This document shows, piece by piece, positions 21,912 through 35,000 of a DNA stretch of 64,000 nucleotides (position 1 is its first letter; the number at the start of each line of letters is the position of its first letter). Made by a program: the position numbers and the translations under genes. Origin of the DNA: Garcia nutans (lineage: Eukaryota > Streptophyta > Magnoliopsida > Malpighiales > Euphorbiaceae); the NCBI GenBank assembly GCA_947685225.1, contig CANTUV010000009.1, positions 4,092,001 through 4,156,000 on the forward strand. Reading direction: 5' to 3'. The notes beneath the pieces were generated by a model that was not told the DNA's origin, ran no database searches, and saw only the letters and a program-made list of their open reading frames with translations.

Positions 21912-22370
21912 TAAATTGCAATGTGGATACAACTCATCAGGGTACTCTTTTAAAGTCTAGCTTTGGGGTGATAGTAAGAGATTGGACTGGAGCAGCAAGA
22001 TTTACTTTTGTAGGTCCATTGCCAGTTGTTGCATCTGCTTTAATTGCTGAAGCTAGAGGTCTTCGAGCTGCACTTCAATGGCTCTCTACTTTGCAGGTGG
22101 ATCGGCTTATAGTAGAGGTTGATTTGAATGAGTTATTGTTGGTGATTTAGTCTTAAGATCTTGATAATTCTATTCTCCATATACTCGTATATAATTGCAG
22201 ATTCCTCATGCAAGCTAATCCATTGCTCTCTCTTCAATGGATTTTTAGACATGCTAATATGGTTGCCTACACTTTTGCTCAGGCCTCTATGTTTTTTGCT
22301 AGTCTGTGTAATTGGGATGTTCTACCCAACTTTTTAGATCATGTTCTTCCTACTGGTTTAATTCAATAAT
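21912..22370 (+). pseudogene. LINE RNase H-like domain remnant
   Basis: A frame starting near 21918 reads GVIVRDWTGAARFTFVGPLP, then AEARGLRAALQWL and LIVEVDLNELLLVI. After two closely spaced stops (22148-22156) it continues with DLDNSILHILV, QWIFRHANMVAYTFAQAS and a natural-looking end near 22370. This is the RNase H-type domain (reverse-transcriptase-like, RVT_3) found at the C-terminus of plant L1-type ORF2 proteins. The acidic residues of the first strand lie in a poorly preserved start. It is in the + orientation, like the RT fragment at 15393-16862, from which the inverted ORF1 block separates it. Confidence 0.78.
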
Positions 22371-24552
22371 AACAATTGCTACATGTATCTATCATAATTT
22401 CTTAATTTGATATGTATCTATCATAATTTCTTAACAATTATTTTTTTTCTAATACATATCATATGAGAAATCTGATTAACTCATAAAATTCACATTTGAG
22501 GATTGTTTAGATAATATTAAAACTTAATTACGTGCAAGAATTCGATCGCTTGTAAAAATTCAATTCAATTAATAAGAGTACTCTTATTAATATATTCGAT
22601 AATTTTTATAAAAGTTCAATTTAAAATAAATTTTATTTTTATAATTCTCATTTTTGAAATGAAATAATTTATAATATTCAATTCTTTAATTTAATGTGAA
22701 AATTAGTTTTAATGTAAAAAGAAATTATTCTATCTTTAAATTTAATTTTGCAAAAATCGAATTAAATTATATTTAACTTGTACTCAAATTACACAAATAT
22801 TCTTGCAATTCATAAGTGGAGTTTTAATATTACCGATTATTTATAAATAAATAAAAGCATTAGAAAATAATGAAAACAGATTGATGAAATCATACTCTAT
22901 TTAAATTATGTTTCGAATAATTGATACATATAAGAATTCAAATTCAGTTGGATAGAATTAAATTGAGTTGAATTATTTCACAATTCATATAAAAAAAGAA
23001 CTAATTTATTCAATTAATGGCTATAAATATGTGTTTACGATAAACTTTAAAAATGATGTAATTCATTTTAAAATACCTTAGACTTGTTTAGTTTACTTTG
23101 AAATTAGAATTCATATCAAAATGAATCTAATAACTTTCGGATTCCTTCCAATTAATTTCATTATTTAAATACTTTATAATATATCAAATTAACAATCAAG
23201 ATAATTAAACTAAAGTTATTTAAATGTAAAAAAATATTAAAAAAAAATTGCAGATTATTCATAAATTAAAATAGAAAACAAATAGTAATTGATGAATTCC
23301 ATTTTCCTTGTAATATATATAAAAAAAAATTGTTAGTCAAAATTATAACAAGGTGAAAAGGACATAAAAAGCATAATATAGATGTTCACAAGGGCAAACA
23401 ACAAATATTTCATATTTTCACTTATATAAGCAAATCCATTAAAAAACAATCCTTGAATTATAATAATTTTAAGCCACAAAAATAAATAAACAAGGTAGAG
23501 GTAAATCGAATTCTGCACCACAACAGTGGGTGTGGCTAATAGTAATGAATGTCCCCATTTGAAGTTTGGAACCATTTACTCTCTATCTCATAAAAATTAA
23601 AATTAAAAAAAAATTACATCTTTTTCACATTATATATATATATATATATATAACATCGATTTTGAAGGTCCTCCTTGGATCAATCTCTGCCATATATAAT
23701 TACTTCAGATGAGGAGATGAAGTTGACGCTTGAAGTTCTCATTAAATCTTCCATTTTCCTTTTTTTCCTCTTTTTTTTTTTTAATTTTCAATGAATTAAT
23801 TATATTTATTCCTACGTGAGGCTTGCGTTTTTCCATATTATTTTTTAATTAATGAGGAATTATAGAGACTAATATTTGCTCAAAATATATTATGAATTAG
23901 CTTTTATTTTTAATAAAATGCATCAATGATTAAAAACTGAACTTGCAATTTCTTTTAATTTTTAAAATAACTTGAGCACTTTTAAATTAAAAACTCATTA
24001 ATTTTATAAATAAAATATGTGAACCCAACAATAGTATAATGCTCTTATACATGCTTTTCACAAATATTTTGTGTATTTTTATATGTATTTTCATACATGT
24101 TTTTTAGTGCATTTAAATTTGTTTGCTCTCATCATATACAATTTTTTTTATGTGTTAATTATTTTTTTGGCATGAGAATCAAATTTTAAATTTTTTTAAG
24201 CTTCGATTTAAATTTAAATTAATTGTAAAATTTTATGTACATTTATTATTATTATTAGCAATGCCGAAATTTCAATGATTGGGGTAATAATAATAATAAT
24301 AATAAATAAATAAATAAAATAAAGAATTTCAACCAAAGAACCCATTAAGTTTGCAATATTATCCTTTTTAAAATTTAATATTAAAATTTTAATTACATGG
24401 AATAAAATAAAATTTCTTAAAATAGGTAGCTCAATATGTTAAATATAATAGGCGAGTTCAAAAAATTGAATAATAATAAATTTGTCAAAGCATACTTAAA
24501 AAAAATTAATTAAATCTCAGTAAGTATATATTTATACACACATAAGTATGAT
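22371..24552. other. AT-rich intergenic spacer upstream of catalase
   Basis: No coding region supported. It contains AATTC-rich stretches (22495-23240) that may be old MITE remnants, a (TA)n run at 23632-23651, and (AAT)n/(AAAT)n at 24245-24320. An 80-codon - strand frame at 23333-23575 has no recognisable features. Confidence 0.6.
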
Positions 24553-24760
24553 TAGCAGGTGATAGAGTACAAAACAAGTACAAAAAAATTTATTCTTTTA
24601 TCTCAAACAAAAGAAAAAGCACGTGGGCCAGTCATCCTGCCCTTTGAGACACCCACAAACTAGCGAACGAGAATTAGTTTAGATATATTTAGAACACCTT
24701 GTGGTTAATAAATAAAAAAAGAAAAAGCACGTGATAGAGTATAAAATAAGTATATTATAC
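24553..24760 (+). promoter_or_regulatory. repeated G-box region upstream of catalase
   Basis: Two perfect CACGTG G-boxes lie at 24620-24625 and 24728-24733, both inside the same longer word GAAAAAGCACGTG. The phrase GTGATAGAGTA(C/T)AAAA also occurs twice, near 24561 and 24731, so a promoter-proximal segment appears partly duplicated. G-boxes bind bZIP and bHLH factors (light, ABA, clock), which suits a catalase gene. The region lies 370-545 bases upstream of the catalase ATG. Function is inferred from motif and position only. Confidence 0.45.
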
Positions 24761-25008
24761 TAATTTAAATTATATTAAATTAAAAAATTATATATATAAA
24801 ATTAGTAGTTGTTGGACATGCGGCTGTCAAAACAACCATCACAATTCAAAACATCAACATATTGTAAATTATAGAATTATTTAGATCGAATGCACGTATA
24901 TCTATTCAATAAAATTATCTATTCAATAAAATTAATTATATTTATTATTATCGATTTCTTAGTGATAATCTTATATTCTATTTAGATAAAAATTATCCCA
25001 AAATATAT

Positions 25009-25017
25009 TATATAAAA
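25009..25017 (+). promoter_or_regulatory. probable TATA box of the catalase gene
   Basis: TATATAAAA lies 82-90 bases upstream of the catalase ATG (25099), which predicts a short 5' leader of about 50-60 bases. Just upstream, GATAAAAATTATC (about 24985-24997) contains two GATAA/I-box cores facing each other, a motif often found in light-regulated promoters. Confidence 0.55.
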
Positions 25018-25098
25018 CATAAAACGTTAAACATTCTTCACCATTCACTCTTTCTTCTTCCTTAAAGATACTCAAAACTATCATTCAAAAACATCATC

Positions 25099-25741
25099 AT
25101 GGATCCTTGCAAGGTTACTAATTAATTCATCAAACTCGTTTTTATATGTGTATATAACTTTCTTGAAATAATCCAATTGAAAACATTAATTACTTTCCCT
25201 TAACTTTGTCTTTTTTTTTTTTGATGGTGCAGTTTATCCCATCAAGTTCTCAAAATTCTCCTTTCTTCACTGCAAATTCTGGTGCTCCTGTTTGGAACAA
25301 TAACAATTCTCTCACTGTTGGACCTAGAGGTAATCAAATTCTTACACAAATTAAACAATTTTCTAAAAAGTTGATTAATTTCAATGTTAATGTCAAACAT
25401 ATATATTATTTATTAGAAATATAAGATGAATTGGGTTTGAGTTAAATGAATTTGATAGGTCCAATTCTGCTGGAGGACTATCATTTGGTGGAGAAGTTAG
25501 CAAATTTTGACAGAGAAAGGATTCCAGAGCGAGTAGTACATGCAAGAGGAGCAAGTGCAAAAGGGTTCTTTGAAGTAACTCATAATATTTCTCATCTAAC
25601 TTGTGCTGATTTTCTTAGAGCACCTGGTGTTCAAACTCCTGTTATTGTTAGATTTTCTACTGTTATTCATGAGCGTGGCAGTCCTGAAACTCTCCGAGAC
25701 CCTCGTGGTTTTGCTGTCAAGTTTTACACCAGAGAGGTATG

Positions 25742-25776
<35 letters not shown>

Positions 25777-28176
25777 TCTTTTTCTTTAAATTTTCTCACT
25801 GAATATTTGAAGATATATTTATTATTCAGTCAAAAAATGCACTAGCAGTAGGCCTGCAACTGCAATATAAGTTATATTTTTTTTCTTTTTTTAAAAGAAT
25901 TTATTGTTTCTATTGTTTTTCTTTATTTGGTGTTAATAGTTTGAAAGATTGCACTAACTTATAAGTTTTGCTATTGCTTTTCTAAGAGTTTCCTTTTTTA
26001 TTTTTCTGTTAAAAATTTCATTTTACAACAACAAATTTTGTTGTAAGAAAGTATATTTGATGAATATATGAAAACATATTTGATGAATGTATGAATTTCA
26101 CTTAATGTTAGAATAGTAAAAGGGATACAATTGCAAAGAAGACAAAAAAAAATTAAACAATATTTTTTTGCATTTAAATTCTCTTTTCTGTTTTTTTATT
26201 TTTTTTTTGTTTATGGAGAAGATGCTTTTTTTCAATATATGAACTTCACTTCCATTTGAGGAAAGTGAAATAAAATGTTTCTGAAAAATTAATCTCAACT
26301 TCTATTGATTATAACCTTTTTTCCAGTTTAGAATTTTTGTTTATTAATTCTGATGCCTTCTACATTTAATTAAATTTTTTTCTGAACTTAAAAGCTCAAC
26401 TTTATTTTTTTCCTTCCCCAACTTTTTCGTTTGTCAAGTTTTGTTAAGAGATTCATCATGAATATTTGTTTAGTAACTGTGTTTTGTATATATTGTTTTT
26501 TCATCAGGGCAATTTTGATCTAGTGGGCAACAATTTCCCAGTCTTTTTCATTAGAGATGGGATGAAGTTTCCTGATATGGTTCATTCTTTGAAACCCAAC
26601 CCCAAATCCCACATTCAAGAAAATTGGAGGATACTTGACTTCTTCTCACACCACCCTGAGAGTTTGCACATGTTCACCTTTCTGTTCGACGATATAGGTA
26701 TTCCTCAGGATTACAGGCACATGAATGGTTCTGGTGTTAACACCTACACTTTGGTCAATAGTGCTGGAAAAGTACATTATGTCAAATTCCATTGGATACC
26801 AACTTGTGGGGTTAAGAGTTTGTTGGAAGATGAGGCCATTAGAGTTGGTGGTTCGAACCATAGTCATGCCACTCAGGACCTTTACGATGCAATCGCAGCT
26901 GGAAACTATCCTGAATGGAAACTATTTATTCAGACAATTAATCCTGCTGATGAAGACAGGTTTGATTTTGATCCACTTGATGTTACCAAGACTTGGCCTG
27001 AAGATATTTTACCATTGCAACCAGTAGGTCGCTTGGTTTTGAACAGGAATATTGATAACTTCTTTGCTGAGAATGAGCAGCTTGCATTTTGTCCTGGAAT
27101 TATTGTGCCTGGTGTCTATTATTCAGATGATAAGTTGCTGCAGACTAGAATTTTCTCCTATTCTGATACCCAAAGGCACCGTCTTGGACCGAATTATCTG
27201 CAGCTTCCAGCAAATGCTCCTAAATGTGCTCATCACAATAATCACTATGATGGTTTCATGAATTTCATGCATAGGGATGAGGAGGTATACTTACTTTTTG
27301 CACCCTTTTATTTGATGTTGAATTCCTTTTTTTGGCTTGAGATTATAGTCTTGTCTTCATTAATTTTAGGTCGATTACTTCCCTTCAAGATATGATCCTG
27401 TTCGTCATGCTGAGAAGCACCCTATTCCTTCTGTTACTTTAAGTGGCAGGCGTGAGAAGGTTTCTTTCTTCTTGCATTATGCTAATGAAATAGTTTTAGT
27501 ATAAACATAATCCTGAGGAAGTTCTTTGTTTATATTGTCGCAGACTGTAATTCCAAAAGAGAATAACTTCAAGCAGCCAGGGGAAAGATACCGTTCCTTT
27601 ACATCAGACAGGTATATTTATTAAAGTTATATAAATTATAATTCATTTTTTAGACTTAAACATCATATTCTAATAAATTTTTAATTTCTTTTGGTCTTAA
27701 ACATCATATTCTAATAAATTTTTAATTTCTTTTGGTTCTGTTTGATATTTGCTTTCAGGAAAGAGAGGTTCATCCGAAGATGGGTTGAGGCCTTGTCTGA
27801 CCCAAGAATTACCCATGAAATCCGCAGCATTTGGATCTCATACTGGTCTCAGGTAGAGTTTCCATTTTCTAATTACTTAGAAAAACTATGCACATCTCAT
27901 CATGCTTGGATGCAATTTTCAATTCATCTTGAATCTTGAAATTGATTTTGCCATTTTGTGTGCTTTTTTATAGCATTTTTATACACTGTGTTAAATTCAG
28001 ACGTCTTAATTATTTTATTTTAAATTTTGAGAATAAATTTGATAAATTATAGTCAAGTTAATAAACCAATGAGTAATGATTACTGAAGCATGCTGGTTGG
28101 TTTTGTTTGGGTACAGGCTGACAGGTCTCTGGGTCAGAAAATTGCTTCTCACCTCAACATGAGGCCAACCATGTGA
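25099..28176 (+). CDS. CAT: catalase, eight exons, 492 residues
   Basis: This haem enzyme breaks down hydrogen peroxide to water and oxygen, mainly in peroxisomes. Exons: 25099-25113, 25233-25329, 25459-25736, 26508-27284, 27370-27459, 27544-27611, 27759-27852, 28117-28176. All introns are GT-AG, and the joined length (1479 bases) gives exactly 492 codons plus stop, the usual plant catalase size. The active-site block [11 protein letters not shown] holds His65, [11 protein letters not shown] the distal Asn138, and RIFSYSDTQ the proximal haem ligand Tyr348. The C-terminus [14 protein letters not shown] ends in the tail characteristic of plant catalases, which contains the peroxisomal import signal. 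The very short first exon (five codons) and large fourth exon are typical of plant catalase genes. I see no defect; the gene looks functional. Which of the CAT1-3 classes it belongs to cannot be settled here. Confidence 0.97.
27655..27736 (+). repeat. 41-bp tandem duplication in catalase intron 6
   Basis: CTTAAACATCATATTCTAAT begins at 27655 and again at 27696, followed both times by AAATTTTTAATTTCTTTTGG, with essentially no differences. It is intronic and leaves the acceptor at 27757-27758 intact. Confidence 0.85.
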
Positions 28177-28736
28177 TGATGTTTCTATTTAATTTCTAGT
28201 ATTTAAGCAGAAGAAATTAACGTATATCATATACTCAAATAGTTACACTATTCCATCTAATTATTGTATGTTGCATATTTTATTATGTAATAATTAATTA
28301 GCTTATAAAAACAAATGAAAGACATTATAGTTTTGTGCCGTATACGTGCTTAGAAGACTCATTGTAATGAGATATTATAATAATTAATTAATGTGTTTTT
28401 TAATAAAGAAAATTCACTAAATTAAGAAGAAAACAGAATGAATTAAATTAAAGTATTGAACATAAACTCCAATTAGGAAGCTAATTCTACAAACTCGATC
28501 TTGAAATTTTTAATTTTAGATAAAAAAAAATTACTTGTCTAATCTTGTTCATGCAATTGAGCTAATTATAATAGAGGGATGGCAAATATTTTTTTTTTGT
28601 GTATAACTAAAATTAATCACTTAATACATTGATTAATTGATAAAAAAAAATTTAATTTAACTAGAGTTCTCGAATTTGAGTAAAAAATTATTTCAATATT
28701 TAAATGAGATAAAATCTTTTCTCTCTTTTTTTTAAT
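28177..28736. other. catalase 3' flank
   Basis: 3' UTR and AT-rich spacer. Several AATAA(T/A) hexamers between 28280 and 28410 could direct polyadenylation. No gene is supported. Confidence 0.5.
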
Positions 28737-28751
28737 GTCTTATGTTTATGC

Positions 28752-28917
28752 GGATTTGATTAATAACAGACTTGAATAAAGACGTAAAATTCGTGTCTTG
28801 GAAGGGGTCTAAGGCTGGAGTATCTTTTTTGGTGTCTTTTGAGCTTATTTTGTTGAGGATCCATATAGCCGACCCCAACTTATTTGGGACTAAGGCTTAG
28901 TTGTTGTTGTCGTCGTC
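28752..28917 (+). mobile_element. 5'-truncated RTE-type LINE tail with 15-bp target duplication
   Basis: The stretch ends CCATATAGCCGACCCCAACTT...GGGACTAAGGCTTAG followed by (TTG)n and (TCG)n, the widespread 3' terminus of plant RTE-clade non-LTR retrotransposons. The 15-base sequence GTCTTATGTTTATGC is found directly on both sides (28737-28751 and 28918-28932), a perfect target-site duplication. Only about 166 bases were copied, so this is a severely 5'-truncated or non-autonomous insertion. Confidence 0.87.
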
Positions 28918-28932
28918 GTCTTATGTTTATGC

Positions 28933-29394
28933 CGTGCACAAACAAGTATAATTCAAGAGAGAAGTGTTGGGCTAAAAAAAAAAAGAAATAACAAATGAGT
29001 GGTAGAAAGTTGGAAAGAATATAAAACAAATCCTTATTCATCGTCCCTTAATTGTGTTCACCCATGCCTTTTGCTTACTATCATGTTTCTAACATTCGCA
29101 GAAGGGGGTAAAATTTTTTTAAAAAAATTATAAATAAATTTATATTTAATTTTATTTTTATATTAAAAAACTAATATAAATAGTTGGTATTAATATTTAT
29201 GTTAAATTTTATTCTTATTAAATAATTAAATGTTGAAACTTTTATTATTTTTATTTTAATATTTAAATTTTATTTTGGGAAATTACATAATATATATTAT
29301 TTTTAAATTATATTTATATATTTTTTGAGATATTTTAAAGAAAGTGTTTAAAATAATTATTTTTTAATAAATTTATATAATAGATTTTTTTTAC
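28933..29394. other. AT-rich spacer
   Basis: No gene seen; low-complexity A/T sequence from about 29100 onwards. Confidence 0.5.
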
Positions 29395-29620
29395 AAAATA
29401 ATTAACCTAATCACAAAACTCTAAACCCAATTTATAATTAAAATGCAAAATAATTAGCCTAATTACAAAATCTCAAATTCTCAATTCATATCATAATCAT
29501 ATTCCAAAATAATTAACCTAATTATCAAAATTCAAATTTCAATTCATAATCAAATTCTAAAATAATTAATCTAATCATCAAAATAATAAACTAAAACTTA
29601 TAAATTAAACTTTAAATTAA
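29395..29620 (+). repeat. degenerate 52-59 bp tandem repeats
   Basis: AAAATAATTA(A/G)CCTAAT(C/T) or a variant begins at 29395, 29447, 29506 and 29559, each followed by an A/C-rich stretch containing CAAA and AATTCATAAT-like words. Four units in direct orientation; non-coding. Confidence 0.7.
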
Positions 29621-31738
29621 ACAATAATTATAATACTCAATAATATTATCAAAACAATAAATTAAAAATCAATTTTAAATTTTAAAATAATTAATATTTA
29701 AAAATTAATTTAAAAAAAACAAATATACACACACAAATATATATATATATATTATATTATAAATTAAATTTATATTATATAAATATAAGTATTATTAATT
29801 TTTTGTTATCTATAAATATACATATGCATATACAAATATATACAGATATGCATATGTATACAGAACAAGGAGATGCTTAATTTTATATTATATTATATAT
29901 ATATATGTATTATTAATTTTTTGTATCTATAAATATATATATATATATATACATACATATATATACTAATATACATGTATATAGGAACCAAGGGGGCCGG
30001 CCCTATGTTTCTTATTTGTTTTGTTGTGTCATGGATCCTGACTCTTACTCCCCCATTATTTTTTTTTTTTGTGAAAATTATTTTTTATATTGGAATTAGA
30101 TAATCGTACTTTAATATATAAGGATTGCCTTTTAATTTTGACACCTAGTTTCTTTTTTCACTATAACTTCTCACTAGCCCTTCTTTTTTTTTTTTCAACT
30201 AAGAGTCTCTCAAACATCTATAATATTAACTTCCTCTAGAGTGGATGATCATTAATATTATCTTCCATTCGATTAAGAAAATGGTTGGTGTTTACATTTG
30301 CCTTTAAATCATTATGAAGGGGGCTTAGTTTAGCATATGGAACCTTAAACCGTTAGTCTTTTTAGGTAGAACCATATTTTTTTGCCCTTTTTGGCATAGA
30401 CGTTTAGCCATTAAAAGAGGATAAAATTAGCATTGTTAAGAAATAAGTTTGCCAACATTACCAACTATGGGTTAGAAGGGATGGTAAGACATGTGATGTT
30501 TTATAGCGAGATCGCCGGTATGAATTTCGGGTTTGTAATAATACCTCAACAATTCATAACACTGTATACATTATGTGTGGAGCTATTTTAATATACCCAT
30601 ATTAAAATGGAAGGACTCTAGCGGTGAATTGTTGAGTTAGCTCTATCGAAATTTAACTTATTTGGTGGTTGATGTTCACCCTAAAAAAGTATGATTGATG
30701 TCACTTATTTAGTAATTAATGTTAGTCCCAAAAAAATGTGGTTGATATCCTAATGAAATGTTCACTCTATGAATTATGAAATAACTATTATAGGAAAAAT
30801 TAAAGGGAGAATATACAATTTTACCCCCTTATGCATATGTGTAGGCATACTTTAGCCCTTAAATAAAATTTAGGTATAATCATACAAATTTTAGCAAAAT
30901 TACTTTATGGCCCTCTATAAATGATAATATTAATGTCGACATGGTTATGCTATGTATTATTAAATAATTAAAAAAATTTTAAATTTAAAAATAAATTTTT
31001 AAATAATAAAAAATTAAAAATTAAAACTTAAAAAAATAGGTTTGATAATCATACATGGGTTTCAAATTGTAAATTCTTTAATCCTTGAGGCTCCATGGCC
31101 TCCATTTTCCTCCGCCACTCACAATGCTTAACCCATCCAAGAAATGTGAATCCACACATAGAAATTCTGGCAAAAAAAAAAAAAAGAATAAACACAAAAT
31201 TAATCTAATATAGTAAATTCAATAAAAGCAAAAACAGAGAATACAAAAATTTTAAAAATAAACAGTAACATGCAAATAATCTAAATGAACATCAAACTTG
31301 AAATGATAAAAAAAATCAGATGTAGTTGACAAATTAAAAAATATATATATATATATATTTATAACAAAAAATAATAAATACATATATATAAATTTGTATA
31401 TCTTACCAATAAATTGTATTATTTAGGAAATAATAATTATAATTTCAAAATCAAGTTTCGCGATTAATGAAATCATATGAAATGATTACCAACAAATTAA
31501 TATGTATTGATTAAAAAATAAAAAAAAAATAATAATAAATTTGTTCAAATATTATTTCTCCATTAAATGAAAAAATAACAAAAATAACATCATCATAATC
31601 AGATCCAACGGCTGACATGAAGCACCAAGATATTAGGAAATTTGACCATGTCAAAAACAAAAAGCTGATTAAGAAACCACAATTTTCGAGAGTGCGAAGT
31701 GGAAGCACATTCCCTCGCCTTTCTTAAAGCCCAAAATC
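29621..31738. other. catalase to SAC-gene spacer
   Basis: AT-rich. TA-rich microsatellites occur at about 29739-29755 and 29880-29980 (with ATATGCATATAC-type palindromic words at 29818-29860) and 31340-31360. 30240-30800 is less AT-rich and has short internal repeats (TTGATGTTCACCCT, TTGATGTCACTTATTTAG), possibly an old transposon fragment, but no domain was recognised. No gene supported. Confidence 0.5.
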
Positions 31739-32038
31739 ATTGAAAAAAAACCAAACAAACCGAAATTTAATTTTTTTTAAAATACCCAAATTTTTAATTT
31801 TTTGTTTTTGCCCTTTTCAATTCAAAATTGTCAGAGCCAAAGCTGTTAATTTTTCTGTACTTTCATTGGATCTCAGACATTCCACGTATCTTTTTACTAT
31901 AGTAAGGGTCGCCCACTTGCTATTCTCTTCTTCTTCTTCTTCTTTGTATGAGTTTGATTTTAGGGTTTGTTTATTATTTGATTTTTGTTTTGGGGATGTT
32001 TTTAAGGAAAGGAATTGGATTGTTAATAGTATAAAATA

Positions 32039-35000
32039 ATGATGGAGAGGGCTGAGTCTGGGCAGAAGCTATATACTCGTATGCGCCTTTGGGAATTTCC
32101 TGATCAATATGTAGTTGAACCTACTGATGGATCTTCTGGTTCTCCTTTGGCTATCAGTCGGGCTGATGGTTCCATGAAACTCATTGGTTCGTTTTTGTTT
32201 TTGTTTCTTTTTATTATTTATTGGCTTTTGGATATTTTTTTAGTGTTCAATTTGATTTTTTTTTTTTTGGATATCAGATGGAGTTCCTGAGTGCAGCTCT
32301 ATTCGTGTTCCTAAAATTAAGACTATTTTTGGTGTGATTGGAATGCTTAAGCTTGTTGCAGGTAATTCAGCATTTTGTTAGATCAAGATCCAGTTTTCTC
32401 AAGCCAAACGCTTTTTTTTAAAAAAAAAAACTTGGTTGGATCAATAACTGCGAAAGATAACATGAGCATTGCCAATTTACTCTTTAAGTTCTCAATTTTT
32501 TTTTATTATTATTTTGATGTTTGTATTCGTTGAAATTGTGCTTTAGACACAATGTTTTTCCTTTCTGGCTCTGGAGTTTCAATTTTTTTTTTGTTTTTTT
32601 TTTCCTTGGGGTGGTGTAATCATAATGTTACTACTATGCTTTAGGTTCATACTTAATAGTTATATCGGAACGCGAATGTGTTGGCTCATACTTGGGACAT
32701 CCTATCCTCAAGATTACATCTTTAAAGATTTTGCCTTGTGATCATTCTGTGAAGAGCTCATCTGCAGAACAGGTAAATCTGCTGTTACTTTGCTACTGAT
32801 GAATTTCTTTTTAGTTATGAGAACAGTCGATTGTTTAACTATAAATTTTTGTTTGCACTGATTTTTGCAGAAAAAGGCGGAGAATGAATTCTCTGCGCTC
32901 CTTAATGTTGGTGAAAGGACTCATGGCCTATATTTCTCATATGACACCAATTTAACACTAAGGTGAAGAAATAATCTACATTAATTGCATTGGTCATGTT
33001 TGTCTAGATTTTAATTTTGGCTGAGAAGCCCACTTGTGTTGTACATTGTTGTGGAAGCCTTGGACAAAACTGATGGATCTGCAATGGCGGCTCAATTGAG
33101 TTTAAGTTGCTAACATTCTTTGGTTCATATACTCAAGATTAGGATATAAATTTTCTTAGGCAGCATTAGGTAGCACAAAACAGTGCAGTTGCTCCACATG
33201 TTATATTGGGGCCAACTTTGTTTTAAGTTATAGTTATTTAGATAGTTACACAAAGTATGTATCAAATTACATAAATTGCATATAAATTACATAAGTTCAC
33301 ATTAACTCAACTCAATTCAATCAAACTTTAATCCCAAGCTAATTGGGGTCGACTGTATGAATTTTTTTTTTCATTCTATGCAATTATGAGTTACGTCTTC
33401 AAAGAGATGCATAACCATAAAATCATTTTGAATCACTTTTTTCTATATTAATTTAGGCCTATTCCTACATCTTTTAGCAACATCTACCTTAACTTGTTCA
33501 ATCTTTTTGATAGGTGCATCACTAGGTCTCGTTTCTCATGGTCAAACCACTTCAACCAGTGTTATTTTATTTTATACTCAATAGGTGCCACTCACACATT
33601 TTTTTCTAATGAATTCATTGCAAATTCTATTCATCATAGTATGTGCACACATTCATCGTAATATTCCCATTTTAGCAACACTCATCTTATCAATGTGTTG
33701 CCTTTTCAATGCGCAACACTCACTATCATACATCATAATAAGTCATGTTGCAGTGCGATAGAGTTTACTTTTCAATTTAACGGGCATCTTATGTCACATA
33801 AAACTCTTGTGACATTCCACCTCTTCATCTAACTTACTTTAATTCTATGGTTAACATCTCCTTCATAACCCCATTATTATGAAGAATTGAATCAAGGTAT
33901 TTGAAATGAGTGCTATGCTGCGTTGGCACTCCATCCAATGGAACATACAATGGGGCTCTCCATACAAACATAATGAGAAGTAGAACTTACTTCTTAATTT
34001 AATTGTTTTTGAGGATACATAAGAGGAACAAATTACTAATTTGCTGATTGAAATATAAATGAGAACCATGATTATCAAAAGAAGCTAATCCAAATAGGGT
34101 TTGTTTGTTAATTTATAAACGGAAATAGCTATAAGGCAACTATCGGGGTTTCTAACAAGACGCCATTGCTAAATGAATGACAGGCATTGATACTTCCACC
34201 CTGTTACGTCATCTAAATCTGTCTGTTATTTTTCCCTATGTCCAAGGAAAAATCACAAATTTATTACATATGTATAATATTCAAGTCATTAATTTGAACT
34301 AATCTTATTTATTGATATATCTATGTGGTGTGTTGAAAGAGAAATTATTAATTGTAGCATTGTCTTTTTTTACAGTGCACAGCGATTGCACGATTTAGGT
34401 GATGAATCTAAATTACTTCCACTTTGGAGACAGGTAACCCTTTACATTTGAAATCATTGCATTTCTTCTTCTTCTACCTGTTTCTTTTATCTTTCTCTAT
34501 TTTATGCATTTTCTCCAGAAAGACTGCTGGGTCTAGAATGGAAATACCTGACAACTACCACCCTCCTTCCTTCCCTCTCTTTTCTTTTTGTTAAGTAACT
34601 GTCTTGATTATATTAGTCTTTATGTTCTCATGATTCTCAAATCTTCATTGATATATCTTGTGAGTGTACTTCAAATGAATTAAAAGGATTGCTTATGCCA
34701 TCAAACGTTTGCCACAGGCAGAACCCAGGTTTCTCTGGAACAATTATATGTTGGAAGTGCTCATAGATAACAAGGTTCGAGTTAATCCTCATCCTGGCAG
34801 TTACAGTATTACTTTTTTACGGTGTTTGGGGTTTGTCATGAACAAGTTCTAATCATTTATTTGTTCTCTTGCCTGCAGCTTGATCCATACCTGCTTCCTG
34901 TTGTCCAAGGGAATATCCTTGTCAAAAAACATTTGCATTCTAACATGAATACTAGCTTATTTTACCTATCATATGGCCAATAAACAAGTGGCCTTATTTA

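Noticed and set aside
26646..26867. - strand ORF within catalase
   Set aside because: Antisense shadow of catalase exon 4; several other frames across this exon are likewise shadows.
29395..29620. CRISPR-like array
   Set aside because: Units are degenerate AT-rich tandem repeats without constant repeats and unique spacers, in a plant nuclear sequence.
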